Part shown: positions 1-6,323 of the stretch, piece by piece
Numbering within the stretch: position 1 is the stretch's first letter
How the letters are laid out: every line of letters starts with the position of its first letter
Assembly: GCA_902158735.1 (NCBI GenBank)
Contig: CABGHG010000012.1
Span: 1-21,287 of the forward strand
DNA: 21,287 nucleotides
Reading direction: 5' to 3'
Origin: Candidatus Methanolliviera sp. GoM_oil
Lineage (GTDB): Archaea; Halobacteriota; Methanoliparia; Methanoliparales; Methanoliparaceae
Translations under genes and position numbers: made by a program
The notes under the pieces: model-generated
Told to the model about the DNA's origin: nothing
The model's input: the letters and a program-made list of their open reading frames with translations, nothing else
Database searches by the model: none

Positions 1-394
1 ATTTTTCGCGGGCATCTTCTCTTGTGATACCTATCTTATCTCTTATATGTAAATCTGAGATGGACATGAGTATTCCTATCTCATTTATGCCATCAAAGGC
101 TAATGTCAAATCTATATCTTTCGGGTTTGCCCTTGCCCATCCCGTGATCTCAGGTTTCTCTTTTCCCTCGTCTATCATTGCCTTTGCAGCCTTTTTGTCT
201 CTGTCCTTGAAGAGAAAAACTTCGGTCTTCTCCACCCCCATCCGGCTGAGATATTCAAATATCTTCACCTCCTGAGAGGCATTCATCACAACACCTGGCA
301 TCTGAGAGCCGTCTCTCAGCGTGCTGTCGCTCACCTTTGCATCAAAGTTCTTTGGGCGTTTTAGCTTTGGTATTTTTCCATAAGAAGCTGTCAA
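1..394 (-). CDS. LeuA/homocitrate-synthase-like DRE-TIM metallolyase family protein (3' end outside window)
   Basis: The visible 131 residues are the N-terminal part of an HMGL-like TIM barrel, the family of 2-isopropylmalate, citramalate and homocitrate synthases and pyruvate carboxyltransferases. The signature DSTLRDGSQMPG lies near residues 23-34; its Arg-Asp pair normally orients the alpha-keto acid and binds the divalent metal. No ATG is suitable. I place the start at TTG 392-394 because a strong AAAGGAGGTG ribosome site lies just upstream and TTG falls two bases after the malic enzyme stop, so the two genes are probably co-transcribed and translationally coupled. Malic enzyme makes or uses pyruvate, a typical substrate of this family, which fits a shared 2-oxoacid role. 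The exact acceptor substrate cannot be told from the N-terminus. The gene runs off the left edge. Confidence 0.8.
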   Translation of the reverse strand, partial: MTASYGKIPKLKRPKNFDAKVSDSTLRDGSQMPGVVMNASQEVKIFEYLSRMGVEKTEVFLFKDRDKKAAKAMIDEGKEKPEITGWARANPKDIDLTLAFDGINEIGILMSISDLHIRDKIGITREDAREK

Positions 395-396
395 TT

Positions 397-1593
397 CTAT
401 TCACCTCCTTTAATTCTTGCAACCCCACTCTTTGTGGCAGCATCCGCTACAGCAGACGCGATAGCCGGAACGACTCTCTCATCGAAAGGAGATGGGATTA
501 TGTACTCTTCGGAGAGCTCGTCGTCCGGAATTATACCTGCGAGGGCATCTGCCGCACCTATCTTCATCGTTTCGTTGATCTCTCTTGCTCTGACGTTTAG
601 TGCACCTCGAAATATGCCGGGAAATCCTAAAACGTTGTTTATCTGGTTAGGGAAGTCTGATCTTCCAGTTCCGACGATCTTTGCGCCTCCCTCTTTTGCC
701 GCATCTGGCATTATCTCAGGGATCGGATTTGCCATGGCAAAGACGATAGGGTCGTTAGCCATCCCTTTGATCATATCACTTTTTATCACATTACCAGCGG
801 AGACCCCTATAAAGATGTCTGCCCCCTTCATCGCGTCCTTTATAGTTCCAGTCCTCTTGGATAAGTTTGTCGATCTTGCGATCTCCTCTTTCGCGAAGTT
901 CATCCCATCCTGTCTGCCTTCGTAGATCATGCCCCTCGTATCACAGAGGATGATATCTCTTACTCCTTTCTCCAGCAATATCTTTGCACAGGCGATTCCT
1001 GCCGATCCTGACCCGTTTATAGCCACTTTCACCTCATCAAATTTTTTACCAACAACCTTCAAAGCATTCGTCAATGCTGCTATAATTATGACAGCAGTGC
1101 CGTGTTGGTCGTCGTGAAAGACCGGAATATTCATCTCCTCTTTCAATCTATCTTCTATCAAGAAACATTTTGGCGCCGATATATCCTCTAAATTTATCCC
1201 TCCAAATGTCGGCTCCAAGAGCCTCACGCACCCGATTATCTTTTCTGCGTCTTTGGTCTTTAAGCAGATGGGAAAAGCATCTATCCTCGCAAATTTTTTA
1301 AAGAGGATAGCTTTTCCTTCCATAACCGGAATTGCGGCTTCTGCACTTATATCCCCCAAACCCAAAACGGCAGAACCGTCTGATACAACCGCCACAAGAT
1401 TTGACTTTGCCGTATATTCATAGACCAATTCATTATCTCTAAATATCTCTCTACTCGGTTCTGCCACACCAGGCGTGTAAGCCAAGCCGAGTTCGTATAT
1501 GGTGTCTATAGGCACCTTACTTACCACCTCTATCTTTCCTTTTCTCCGCCTGTGATACACCAAAGACGCTTCGATTAGATCTTCTTTACACAC
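397..1593 (-). CDS. Malic enzyme (oxaloacetate-decarboxylating malate dehydrogenase), short form
   Basis: A 398-residue protein of the short prokaryotic malic enzyme family, without the C-terminal phosphotransacetylase domain of MaeB. It should interconvert malate with pyruvate plus CO2 using NAD(P). Visible landmarks are AYTPGVAEPSREI near residue 39, containing the catalytic Tyr region; GGINLEDISAPKCF, carrying metal-binding acidic residues; FHDDQHGTA; and the dinucleotide-binding GSGSAGIACAK loop. NAD or NADP preference cannot be read reliably. The start is GTG: the next in-frame stop upstream leaves no ATG, and a TATA-like box at 1613-1620 sits about 24 bases ahead, so the message may be leaderless. 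The LeuA-like gene follows two bases downstream. Confidence 0.93.
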   Translation of the reverse strand: MCKEDLIEASLVYHRRRKGKIEVVSKVPIDTIYELGLAYTPGVAEPSREIFRDNELVYEYTAKSNLVAVVSDGSAVLGLGDISAEAAIPVMEGKAILFKKFARIDAFPICLKTKDAEKIIGCVRLLEPTFGGINLEDISAPKCFLIEDRLKEEMNIPVFHDDQHGTAVIIIAALTNALKVVGKKFDEVKVAINGSGSAGIACAKILLEKGVRDIILCDTRGMIYEGRQDGMNFAKEEIARSTNLSKRTGTIKDAMKGADIFIGVSAGNVIKSDMIKGMANDPIVFAMANPIPEIMPDAAKEGGAKIVGTGRSDFPNQINNVLGFPGIFRGALNVRAREINETMKIGAADALAGIIPDDELSEEYIIPSPFDERVVPAIASAVADAATKSGVARIKGGE

Positions 1594-1612
1594 GGAGGTT
1601 AGATATTCGTCT

Positions 1613-1622
1613 CCTTTATATG
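1613..1622 (-). promoter_or_regulatory. TATA box for the malic enzyme operon
   Basis: On the minus strand this reads GCATATAAAG, and its centre lies about 24-25 bases before the GTG start. That is the archaeal TATA-to-start distance, so transcription probably begins at or next to the start codon, giving a leaderless mRNA. No ribosome-binding sequence sits close to the GTG. The plus-strand gene at 1702 is divergent and has its own TATA-like stretch near 1655-1663. Confidence 0.5.
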
Positions 1623-1701
1623 CTTTACCTCAATGATCTTTCTATCCTCCGTTAATTTTATTACAGATGTGAACAATTTGCTAAAAAGGAGGTATATAGA
1701 G

Positions 1702-2208
1702 TTGGAGAGTTTTGACGATCTGATAAAATATCTATCTATGAGATACGATAAAAACCCTTTTGGATGGAAGATCACAATGGGAAGCGGGGGGAGATTTGGA
1801 AACATCTTCGTGACCAATTCAAAAGATGTTTGGCAGATAAAGTTAGATAGCATTTATAAACCTAAACCAATAGGTATGGGAACCAAAATTGGAAATTATG
1901 AGGGCAACAAGAATTTTTTTGATAATAAAGTTCCTTATTATGGATTGAGGCCTATAGAGGAAGATAAACTGAAGATGATCTTCAGAGCAGCCGAAAACGG
2001 ACAATATTTGAATCAGTTCATCAATGAATTGCTAAAAAAACGTCCTATGAGGGCAGAAGAGATAAGTTCTACTGCCCTGAATGGTCCCATACAGTTCATG
2101 CAGAATGGTAAATACATTTCTGAGAGGCAGAGAGAGGTGGATAGAAAGTTAAAAGAAAGCCTGGAAAAGCTTCTTTATAGGGAAGGCTACGGCTCAGAAT
2201 ATGTTTAA
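1702..2208 (+). CDS. Protein of unknown function, 168 aa
   Basis: I do not recognise this family. An ATG at 1633 is available, but a textbook AAAAGGAGGT site at about 1685-1693 lies exactly eight bases before an in-frame TTG at 1702-1704, so I take TTG as the start. This gives a 168-residue soluble protein. There is no signal peptide, membrane helix or Cys cluster. The N-terminal half has aromatic and Gly-rich beta-like stretches (GWKITMGSGGRFGNIFV). The C-terminal half is charged and helical, ending in an amphipathic Lys/Glu-rich helix. The gene is more AT-rich than its neighbours and stands alone beside insertion-sequence debris, so horizontal acquisition is possible. A folded, translated protein is supported by the ribosome site and the uninterrupted frame. 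Confidence 0.7.
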   Translation: MESFDDLIKYLSMRYDKNPFGWKITMGSGGRFGNIFVTNSKDVWQIKLDSIYKPKPIGMGTKIGNYEGNKNFFDNKVPYYGLRPIEEDKLKMIFRAAENGQYLNQFINELLKKRPMRAEEISSTALNGPIQFMQNGKYISERQREVDRKLKESLEKLLYREGYGSEYV

Positions 2209-2459
2209 AGGATTTCTATTATTTTTAATTGAAGATAGCTAACGCTGAAAGAAAATGAAATACTGTCTGATGTAACAAAGTTGTATATACTCGGAACGTT
2301 ATCTAAAAGTCCAAACCCAGTCTTTGTGAGAAAATATTTAAAGCACAAAAAATGTAGAGGTAAATAAATGAGCGACAATAGACTTCTTGCATAATTACAG
2401 AAGACCCATACTCATGACTAATCCAAATCCCGTTTACTCAGGCAACAAATTCCTTCAGA

Positions 2460-2759
2460 TCAAATTCTGAAGACATCATCGCCCTGAAATTGATCAACCC
2501 GGAGATGATCTATCAGATCTAGTTTAAACTTTCTCTCCTGTTCGATATCCTTTTTTTTTACCTTCTCTGCTGAGTCTCTTTTTCTCGTAATCCTCGTATC
2601 TATCCGCTATTATCGGATATAATCTATTAAACTCTTCGATACTCAGTCCCGTGAATGCAGACAAATCTTCGATTTGCTGCACCAAAAATCTTCGATTTTT
2701 GTGTCCTGAATATCTTTAGTTTCTTGGAGAGCAAGGTATAACTCATCGTATTGTCCCAT
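2460..2759 (-). pseudogene. IS5-type transposase fragment (N-terminal domain only, frameshifted)
   Basis: A start ATG at 2757-2759 opens MGQYDELYLALQET. A second frame gives FTGLSIEEFNRLYPII, then DRYEDYEKKRLSRE. After a nine-base A run (T run on the plus strand, 2551-2559) a shift gives RKFKLDL. This order, a short lead-in, a TG(L/V)S-x-EEF helix, an acidic/basic linker and a (G)RKFKL segment, matches the N-terminal helix-turn-helix region of IS5-family transposases. The catalytic DDE domain is absent. The frame breaks at the homopolymer and around the paired hairpins at 2661-2701, and ends at a TGA at 2460. I judge it dead. Confidence 0.6.
2661..2701. repeat. Paired short hairpins with core AATCTTCGATT
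   Basis: Two perfect palindromes stand six bases apart. CAAATC-TTC-GATTTG is at 2662-2676 and CAAAAATC-TTC-GATTTTTG at 2683-2701. They lie inside the transposase remnant and interrupt its frame. The same hairpin type, again in pairs, recurs at 20811-20857 and 20941-20987 beside orc1, so this looks like a dispersed palindromic element rather than part of the insertion sequence. Confidence 0.6.
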
Positions 2760-2907
2760 CCCAAGGAATAAATACGCGTTTAGTGTTCTAAAAGGTTAAT
2801 TATGCAGAAGGTTTAATATATCCAAATTCACTTTGTATATCCTCCCAATTTAGTGGCATATCCGAACTCACTTCGCATCCATCTTAATCGAACTTCTCCA
2901 CCTTCAA

Positions 2908-3177
2908 TTATTCTATCTCTTTAGCATAGTAGAGCATACAGTGACAATGTCCATCTCTCTCTATCTCCTCTTCATGATAAACACATGGGCAGATAATTTT
3001 TTTATCCTTTTTTGGATCACCTGTAACAATTCTACAAGGGCAGTATCGCTTCCCGTATTTCAATCTGTTTTGTGCCAGACCTTCGATGACACTCTCAAGT
3101 ATCTCTTCATCGGAATTCAGGATGTATCCCTTCTTATCGGCGTATCTCTTCACCGAATTTCTTATATTCTCCCTCAA
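2908..3177 (-). CDS. Ferredoxin:thioredoxin reductase catalytic (beta) subunit family
   Basis: This small iron-sulfur protein carries the complete six-cysteine signature: CPCR at residues 46-49, CPC at 63-65 and HCHC at 77-80, with the spacing of the plant and cyanobacterial catalytic chain. In that family four Cys bind a [4Fe-4S] cluster and two form the redox-active disulfide that reduces thioredoxin with ferredoxin electrons. No variable (alpha) subunit is nearby, as is usual in archaea. The 89-residue version given starts at TTG 3177. A better-placed ribosome site, GGAGGG at 3205-3210, lies six bases before an in-frame ATT at 3196-3198, which would add seven residues. The gene is divergent from hisF. 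Confidence 0.9.
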   Translation of the reverse strand: MRENIRNSVKRYADKKGYILNSDEEILESVIEGLAQNRLKYGKRYCPCRIVTGDPKKDKKIICPCVYHEEEIERDGHCHCMLYYAKEIE

Positions 3178-3231
3178 CTCATCTAACTCACTTTTAATCT
3201 TAATCCCTCCACAGCATTTCTCTTAACGAAT

Positions 3232-3247
3232 CCTTTAAATATATAGG
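3232..3247. promoter_or_regulatory. Near-symmetrical TATA element shared by the FTR gene and hisF
   Basis: CCTTTAAATATATAGG reads almost the same on both strands, so one A/T core could serve both divergent genes. Its centre is 27 bases before the hisF ATG, predicting a leaderless or nearly leaderless hisF message. In the other direction, a start about 26 bases away (near 3214) would fall just ahead of the GGAGGG site at 3205-3210. Confidence 0.5.
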
Positions 3248-3266
3248 TAACGTCCATGTAGAACAA

Positions 3267-4076
3267 ATGCTTACAAAGAGAATAATCCCGTGCCTTGACG
3301 TGACGCTCGACAAAGAGGGGGGAAGCGTTGTTAAAGGGGTTGAGTTCGTCAATTTGAGAGAAGCGGGAGATCCGGTGGAGCTCGCAAAGAGATATAACGA
3401 ACAGAGGGCAGATGAGCTTGTATTTCTCGATATAATGGCATCTCATAAGGGCAGAAAGACGATGATAGATGTGATCGAGAGGACGTCTGATGAGGTCTTC
3501 ATACCTCTCACGGTCGGAGGGGGCATAAGAGAGATAGAGGATATCGATGCCATCTTAAGGGCAGGCGCCGATAAGGTCTCGATAAACACCTCTGCGATAA
3601 AGAATCCGAAGTTCATCGAAGAAAGCTCGGATGTCTTTGGTTCCCAGTGCATCGTCGTTGCGATAGACTGCAAGAGGAATTTTTCTGATGAAGGAAAGAA
3701 TTACATCTATGTGAATGGGGAAAAATGCTGGTATGAGGTCGTGATATATGGGGGAAGGAAGAGAATGGGCATAGACGCGATATGGTGGGCAGAAGAGGTT
3801 CAAAGATTGGGCGCGGGAGAGATACTCTTGACGAGTATGAATGCCGACGGGACGAAGAACGGCTTTGACATACCAATAACGAGGACGATCTCTGAGCGGG
3901 TAAAGATTCCCGTGATAGCATCAGGGGGAGCAGGAACACTTGAACACTTCTATGAGGGATTTAAGGAGGGGAAGGCAGATGCCTGTCTCGCCGCAAGCAT
4001 ATTTCACTTTGGAGAATATACGGTTGGAGAGGTAAAAGAATACCTGCAAGAGAAAGGGATACCTGTAAGAACGTGA
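3267..4076 (+). CDS. hisF: Imidazole glycerol phosphate synthase cyclase subunit HisF
   Basis: HisF uses ammonia from HisH to convert PRFAR into imidazole-glycerol phosphate and AICAR, the fifth step of histidine synthesis. The 269-residue (beta/alpha)8 barrel is full length. The first catalytic acid is Asp11 in IIPCLDVTLD; the second is Asp134 in VVAIDCKRN, matching the pair Asp11/Asp130 of the bacterial enzyme. Both phosphate-binding Gly-rich loops are present (LTVGGGIRE and VIASGGAGTLEHF), as is the loop insertion containing YVNGEKCWYEVV. No other his gene is in the window. The gene converges on the Hsp20 gene across a 34-base gap. Confidence 0.97.
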   Translation: MLTKRIIPCLDVTLDKEGGSVVKGVEFVNLREAGDPVELAKRYNEQRADELVFLDIMASHKGRKTMIDVIERTSDEVFIPLTVGGGIREIEDIDAILRAGADKVSINTSAIKNPKFIEESSDVFGSQCIVVAIDCKRNFSDEGKNYIYVNGEKCWYEVVIYGGRKRMGIDAIWWAEEVQRLGAGEILLTSMNADGTKNGFDIPITRTISERVKIPVIASGGAGTLEHFYEGFKEGKADACLAASIFHFGEYTVGEVKEYLQEKGIPVRT

Positions 4077-4110
4077 ATTGGGCAAATCAAATCAAAAACA
4101 ATCCTTATTC

Positions 4111-4476
4111 TTACTTTCCAGAGATCTTTATCGAGGACTTCTCCTTAATCTTCGGTAATGTTATCTTTAAGATACCATTCTTAAATTCTGCGGTTGCCCC
4201 GTCCGGATTTACATTTTCCGGAAGACGTATCTGCTTCTTGAATGATTTAAACGTAATTTTTCGCTGGGTTATGCCCCACCTCTCCCAGCATACCGATTTT
4301 CTCATAGACGCCATCACCTCGAGTGTCTCCTTTGTGGCATATACCTCAATCTCCTTCTTATCCACATAGGGAAGGGCAAACGTTATCACTATCTCGCCTC
4401 CTCTATCCTCTTCTTCGTATAGAGGTTCCAGATAGCCATCGTTGTTCCACATCGCATCTATTATGCCATCTCTCAT
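4111..4476 (-). CDS. Hsp20/alpha-crystallin family small heat shock protein
   Basis: A 121-residue small chaperone predicted to hold unfolding proteins in large oligomers in the cytoplasm. The alpha-crystallin domain covers most of the protein and ends with the diagnostic EFKNGILKITLPK segment (the AxxxNGVL motif), followed by a short Ile-Lys-Ile tail that normally bridges subunits. An ATG at 4494 inside the upstream gene has no ribosome site. The ATG at 4474-4476 has GAGGTG six bases ahead, so I use it. It starts about ten bases after the stop of the PAC2 gene, so the two may share a transcript. Confidence 0.9.
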   Translation of the reverse strand: MRDGIIDAMWNNDGYLEPLYEEEDRGGEIVITFALPYVDKKEIEVYATKETLEVMASMRKSVCWERWGITQRKITFKSFKKQIRLPENVNPDGATAEFKNGILKITLPKIKEKSSIKISGK

Positions 4477-4486
4477 GGAAATCACC

Positions 4487-5233
4487 TCAGCCATACATGA
4501 TCGGCATACTCTGCTCCGTGTTCCTCTGCATCTCGGCTATCGCAGCATTGGTCTGCCTCATCAGATCCCTCGCCTTCAACTTAATCTCTTCCCCCTTCTC
4601 CAATAGCTCATTTAGGTCTATATCTAATTTAGTGAGCCGTTGCAGTGATCGAATTACAGCTGCCGCCGCCTCTGGATCCGGATATGATGGGAAACACTGT
4701 GCGAGGAGCGAAATGGCTATTATACCACGTTTCTTGCATTCCTCAAGCATCACTGGATACATACCCACGATGAAACCCTCGAGCATTGGGTCTATTTCAG
4801 CTTCTTTAAGCCTTGAAATCGCCTCCTTTGAGTTTCCCACGCCTATGCTACTCGGATCATCAATGTCAAGTCGGTTCGCCACCGGAAATCCTGTGAGCGA
4901 GATCGAAAGGCTAACATCTTTCTCTTCGAACCACTCTACAAGGGCTTCTGCCAATGGATAGACAGCTGATGGTGGGATGGCTACTTCAGACAAAATCGCG
5001 ATTAGTCCTTCTTCGTTACTGTAAATCCGCACAGGATTCTTCAGCTCGCCGTTGTGAACGACCATAATCGGCGGGAAGAGCTTCGATTCTATATGACCCA
5101 CCTCCTTGAAGTTGAGCTTGCCAACGAGATATGATATTGCGATCGTTCCCACCAATCCTACATCCGGCAGCCCCTGTACGACTACAGGATTCTCAAATTG
5201 TATTCCTTCTTCCACAATCTTTATTTTCTCCAT
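4487..5233 (-). CDS. PAC2-family proteasome-assembly chaperone-like protein
   Basis: The 248-residue product belongs to the PAC2/PbaB family. Archaeal members bind proteasome core subunits or related assembly intermediates, though many are uncharacterised. Typical features are the opening NPVVVQGLPDVGLVG, the LTGFPVANR stretch mid-protein, and a C-terminal coiled-coil-like helix (LNELLEKGEEIKLKARDL). The frame could extend to 5299, but ATG 5233 matches the family's usual start. It also has a TATATAAA box about 31 bases ahead (plus-strand 5261-5270), implying a very short leader. The extension would overlap the iron-sulfur gene and consist of the promoter itself. Confidence 0.88.
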   Translation of the reverse strand: MEKIKIVEEGIQFENPVVVQGLPDVGLVGTIAISYLVGKLNFKEVGHIESKLFPPIMVVHNGELKNPVRIYSNEEGLIAILSEVAIPPSAVYPLAEALVEWFEEKDVSLSISLTGFPVANRLDIDDPSSIGVGNSKEAISRLKEAEIDPMLEGFIVGMYPVMLEECKKRGIIAISLLAQCFPSYPDPEAAAAVIRSLQRLTKLDIDLNELLEKGEEIKLKARDLMRQTNAAIAEMQRNTEQSMPIMYG

Positions 5234-5261
5234 CGTATAACCGGTATCTTCGGTATAATAT

Positions 5262-6323
5262 TTATATATATCTTTCATCTTTTTTGTGATCCTTTCCATT
5301 TTCCGTCAAAATAACTACCTTCAGTTCTTTTAAAAATTCCACCATTTTAATATTTCCAAGACAAACGTTCGTGCATCTCCCGCATCCGACGCATCCAAAT
5401 CTTTCGTATCTCTCGAAGAAATAATTGAATTTACAGTTGTATCGTTGTTTCATCCTCGATTCTTTCGTCTCTCTCGGATTAACACCATCGGCCATCCTTG
5501 TAAATCCGGAGAAGATACAAGAATCCCAATATCTAAGACGCTTGCCAGACTCATCTACCGACATATCTCTGACGTCAAAACAGTGGCACGTCGGGCAGAT
5601 ATGGGAACACCCGCCACAGCCAATACATCTTTCTCCAAGCTTCCTCCACACGTCGTCATCGACGTATTTCAGTTTTCTCGATATCTCAAACGGGTCTATA
5701 TGTCTTTTAATCCTCTTTTTTGCCGCCTCGATCTTTCTCTTTTTTTCATCTCTTCTGGTCTCATCTGCCTCTTTGAAGAGATCTTTCTTCAATTTTAAAA
5801 TCTCTTCACCCTTATTTGTGCCAACCTCAACGAGATACGTCTCATCAAGTTCTGTGAACAACAAATCGAAATCCTTCGATAAAGAAGGACCCGTTCCCAT
5901 AGAATCGCAGAAGCAATTGATGTCGGGTTTCGTGCAAGTCATCGCGACGATCGTCGTGTTCTCTCTTCTAGAGAAATAATAGGGGTCTCTATACTTTCCG
6001 CCAAAGACCTCATCTAATAACGTTAGGGCATTCACATCACACGGTCTTATCCCAAATAATACCCTTTTTTTATCGTCTATTTTTGACGTTATCTTAAAAT
6101 CTTCTCCTTTTTTTTTAAAACTAAACATTTCCTCCGTTTTTGGAAGAAAAAATTCCTTTGGCGACTCCAACGTATTTGTGTAATCAAGTGTAATCTCTGT
6201 ATCATTCGATAACGGCATGAAGAGGACTTCTTCATGTACATCCACAGGTGCTATGACCTCAAAATCTCTTTTTAAATTTTTAAGCCATTTTAAAATGTCT
6301 CTTTTATCTATCTCCCACATCAT
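5262..6323 (-). CDS. AsrA/HydB-like iron-sulfur electron-transfer subunit, partner of FdhA
   Basis: A 353-residue protein resembling anaerobic sulfite reductase subunit A and the beta subunit of archaeal sulfhydrogenases (HydB). These pass electrons between a catalytic subunit and a flavin or NAD(P) module. The N-terminal half includes GIRPCDVNALTLLDE and the Cys-rich CTKPDINCFC. The C-terminal half has two ferredoxin-like clusters, CIGCGGCSHICPTCHC and CVGCGRCTNVC. It lacks the F420-reducing FdhB/FrhB fold expected beside a methanogen FdhA. Its start (ATG 6321-6323, alternative 6320) lies inside the end of fdhA, so the two are translationally coupled. No gamma flavoprotein follows; the next gene is unrelated. 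Confidence 0.8.
   Translation of the reverse strand: MMWEIDKRDILKWLKNLKRDFEVIAPVDVHEEVLFMPLSNDTEITLDYTNTLESPKEFFLPKTEEMFSFKKKGEDFKITSKIDDKKRVLFGIRPCDVNALTLLDEVFGGKYRDPYYFSRRENTTIVAMTCTKPDINCFCDSMGTGPSLSKDFDLLFTELDETYLVEVGTNKGEEILKLKKDLFKEADETRRDEKKRKIEAAKKRIKRHIDPFEISRKLKYVDDDVWRKLGERCIGCGGCSHICPTCHCFDVRDMSVDESGKRLRYWDSCIFSGFTRMADGVNPRETKESRMKQRYNCKFNYFFERYERFGCVGCGRCTNVCLGNIKMVEFLKELKVVILTENGKDHKKDERYI

Larger units (their letters stand above)
2379..2815 (-). mobile_element. Decayed IS5-family-like insertion sequence with end repeats
   Basis: Imperfect terminal inverted repeats bound this segment. The left end at 2379-2395 reads TAGACTTCTTGCATAAT. The right end at 2799-2815 reads ATTATGCAGAAGGTTTA, which matches the reverse complement of the left end except for one missing base and one mismatch. 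Between them lies a transposase N-terminus on the minus strand that is frameshifted and then cut short. At about 437 bp the element is less than half the size of a working IS5-type unit, so most of the transposase has been deleted. No convincing target-site duplication is visible. It is a MITE-like relic and could only move with a transposase supplied from elsewhere. Confidence 0.6.
2209..2907. other. Gene-poor stretch with insertion-sequence debris
   Basis: No intact gene is visible over about 700 bases. The middle (2379-2815) is a decayed IS5-type element, described separately. Between 2209 and 2378 only a short open frame of about 43 codons appears on the plus strand, ending at a TAA near 2367; it has no start signal and resembles nothing I know. 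From 2816 to 2907 the sequence is AT-rich, with no further feature beyond the 3' flank of the ferredoxin:thioredoxin reductase gene. Confidence 0.6.

Noticed and set aside
4323..4961. 212-codon open frame on the plus strand opposite the Hsp20 and PAC2 genes
   Set aside because: Both genes on the other strand have clear family signatures and codon structure; this frame has none and is an antisense shadow.
5234..5299. Upstream start giving a 270-residue PAC2 protein
   Set aside because: The extra 22 codons consist mostly of a TATA-box stretch, overlap the previous gene, and are not typical of the family's N-terminus.
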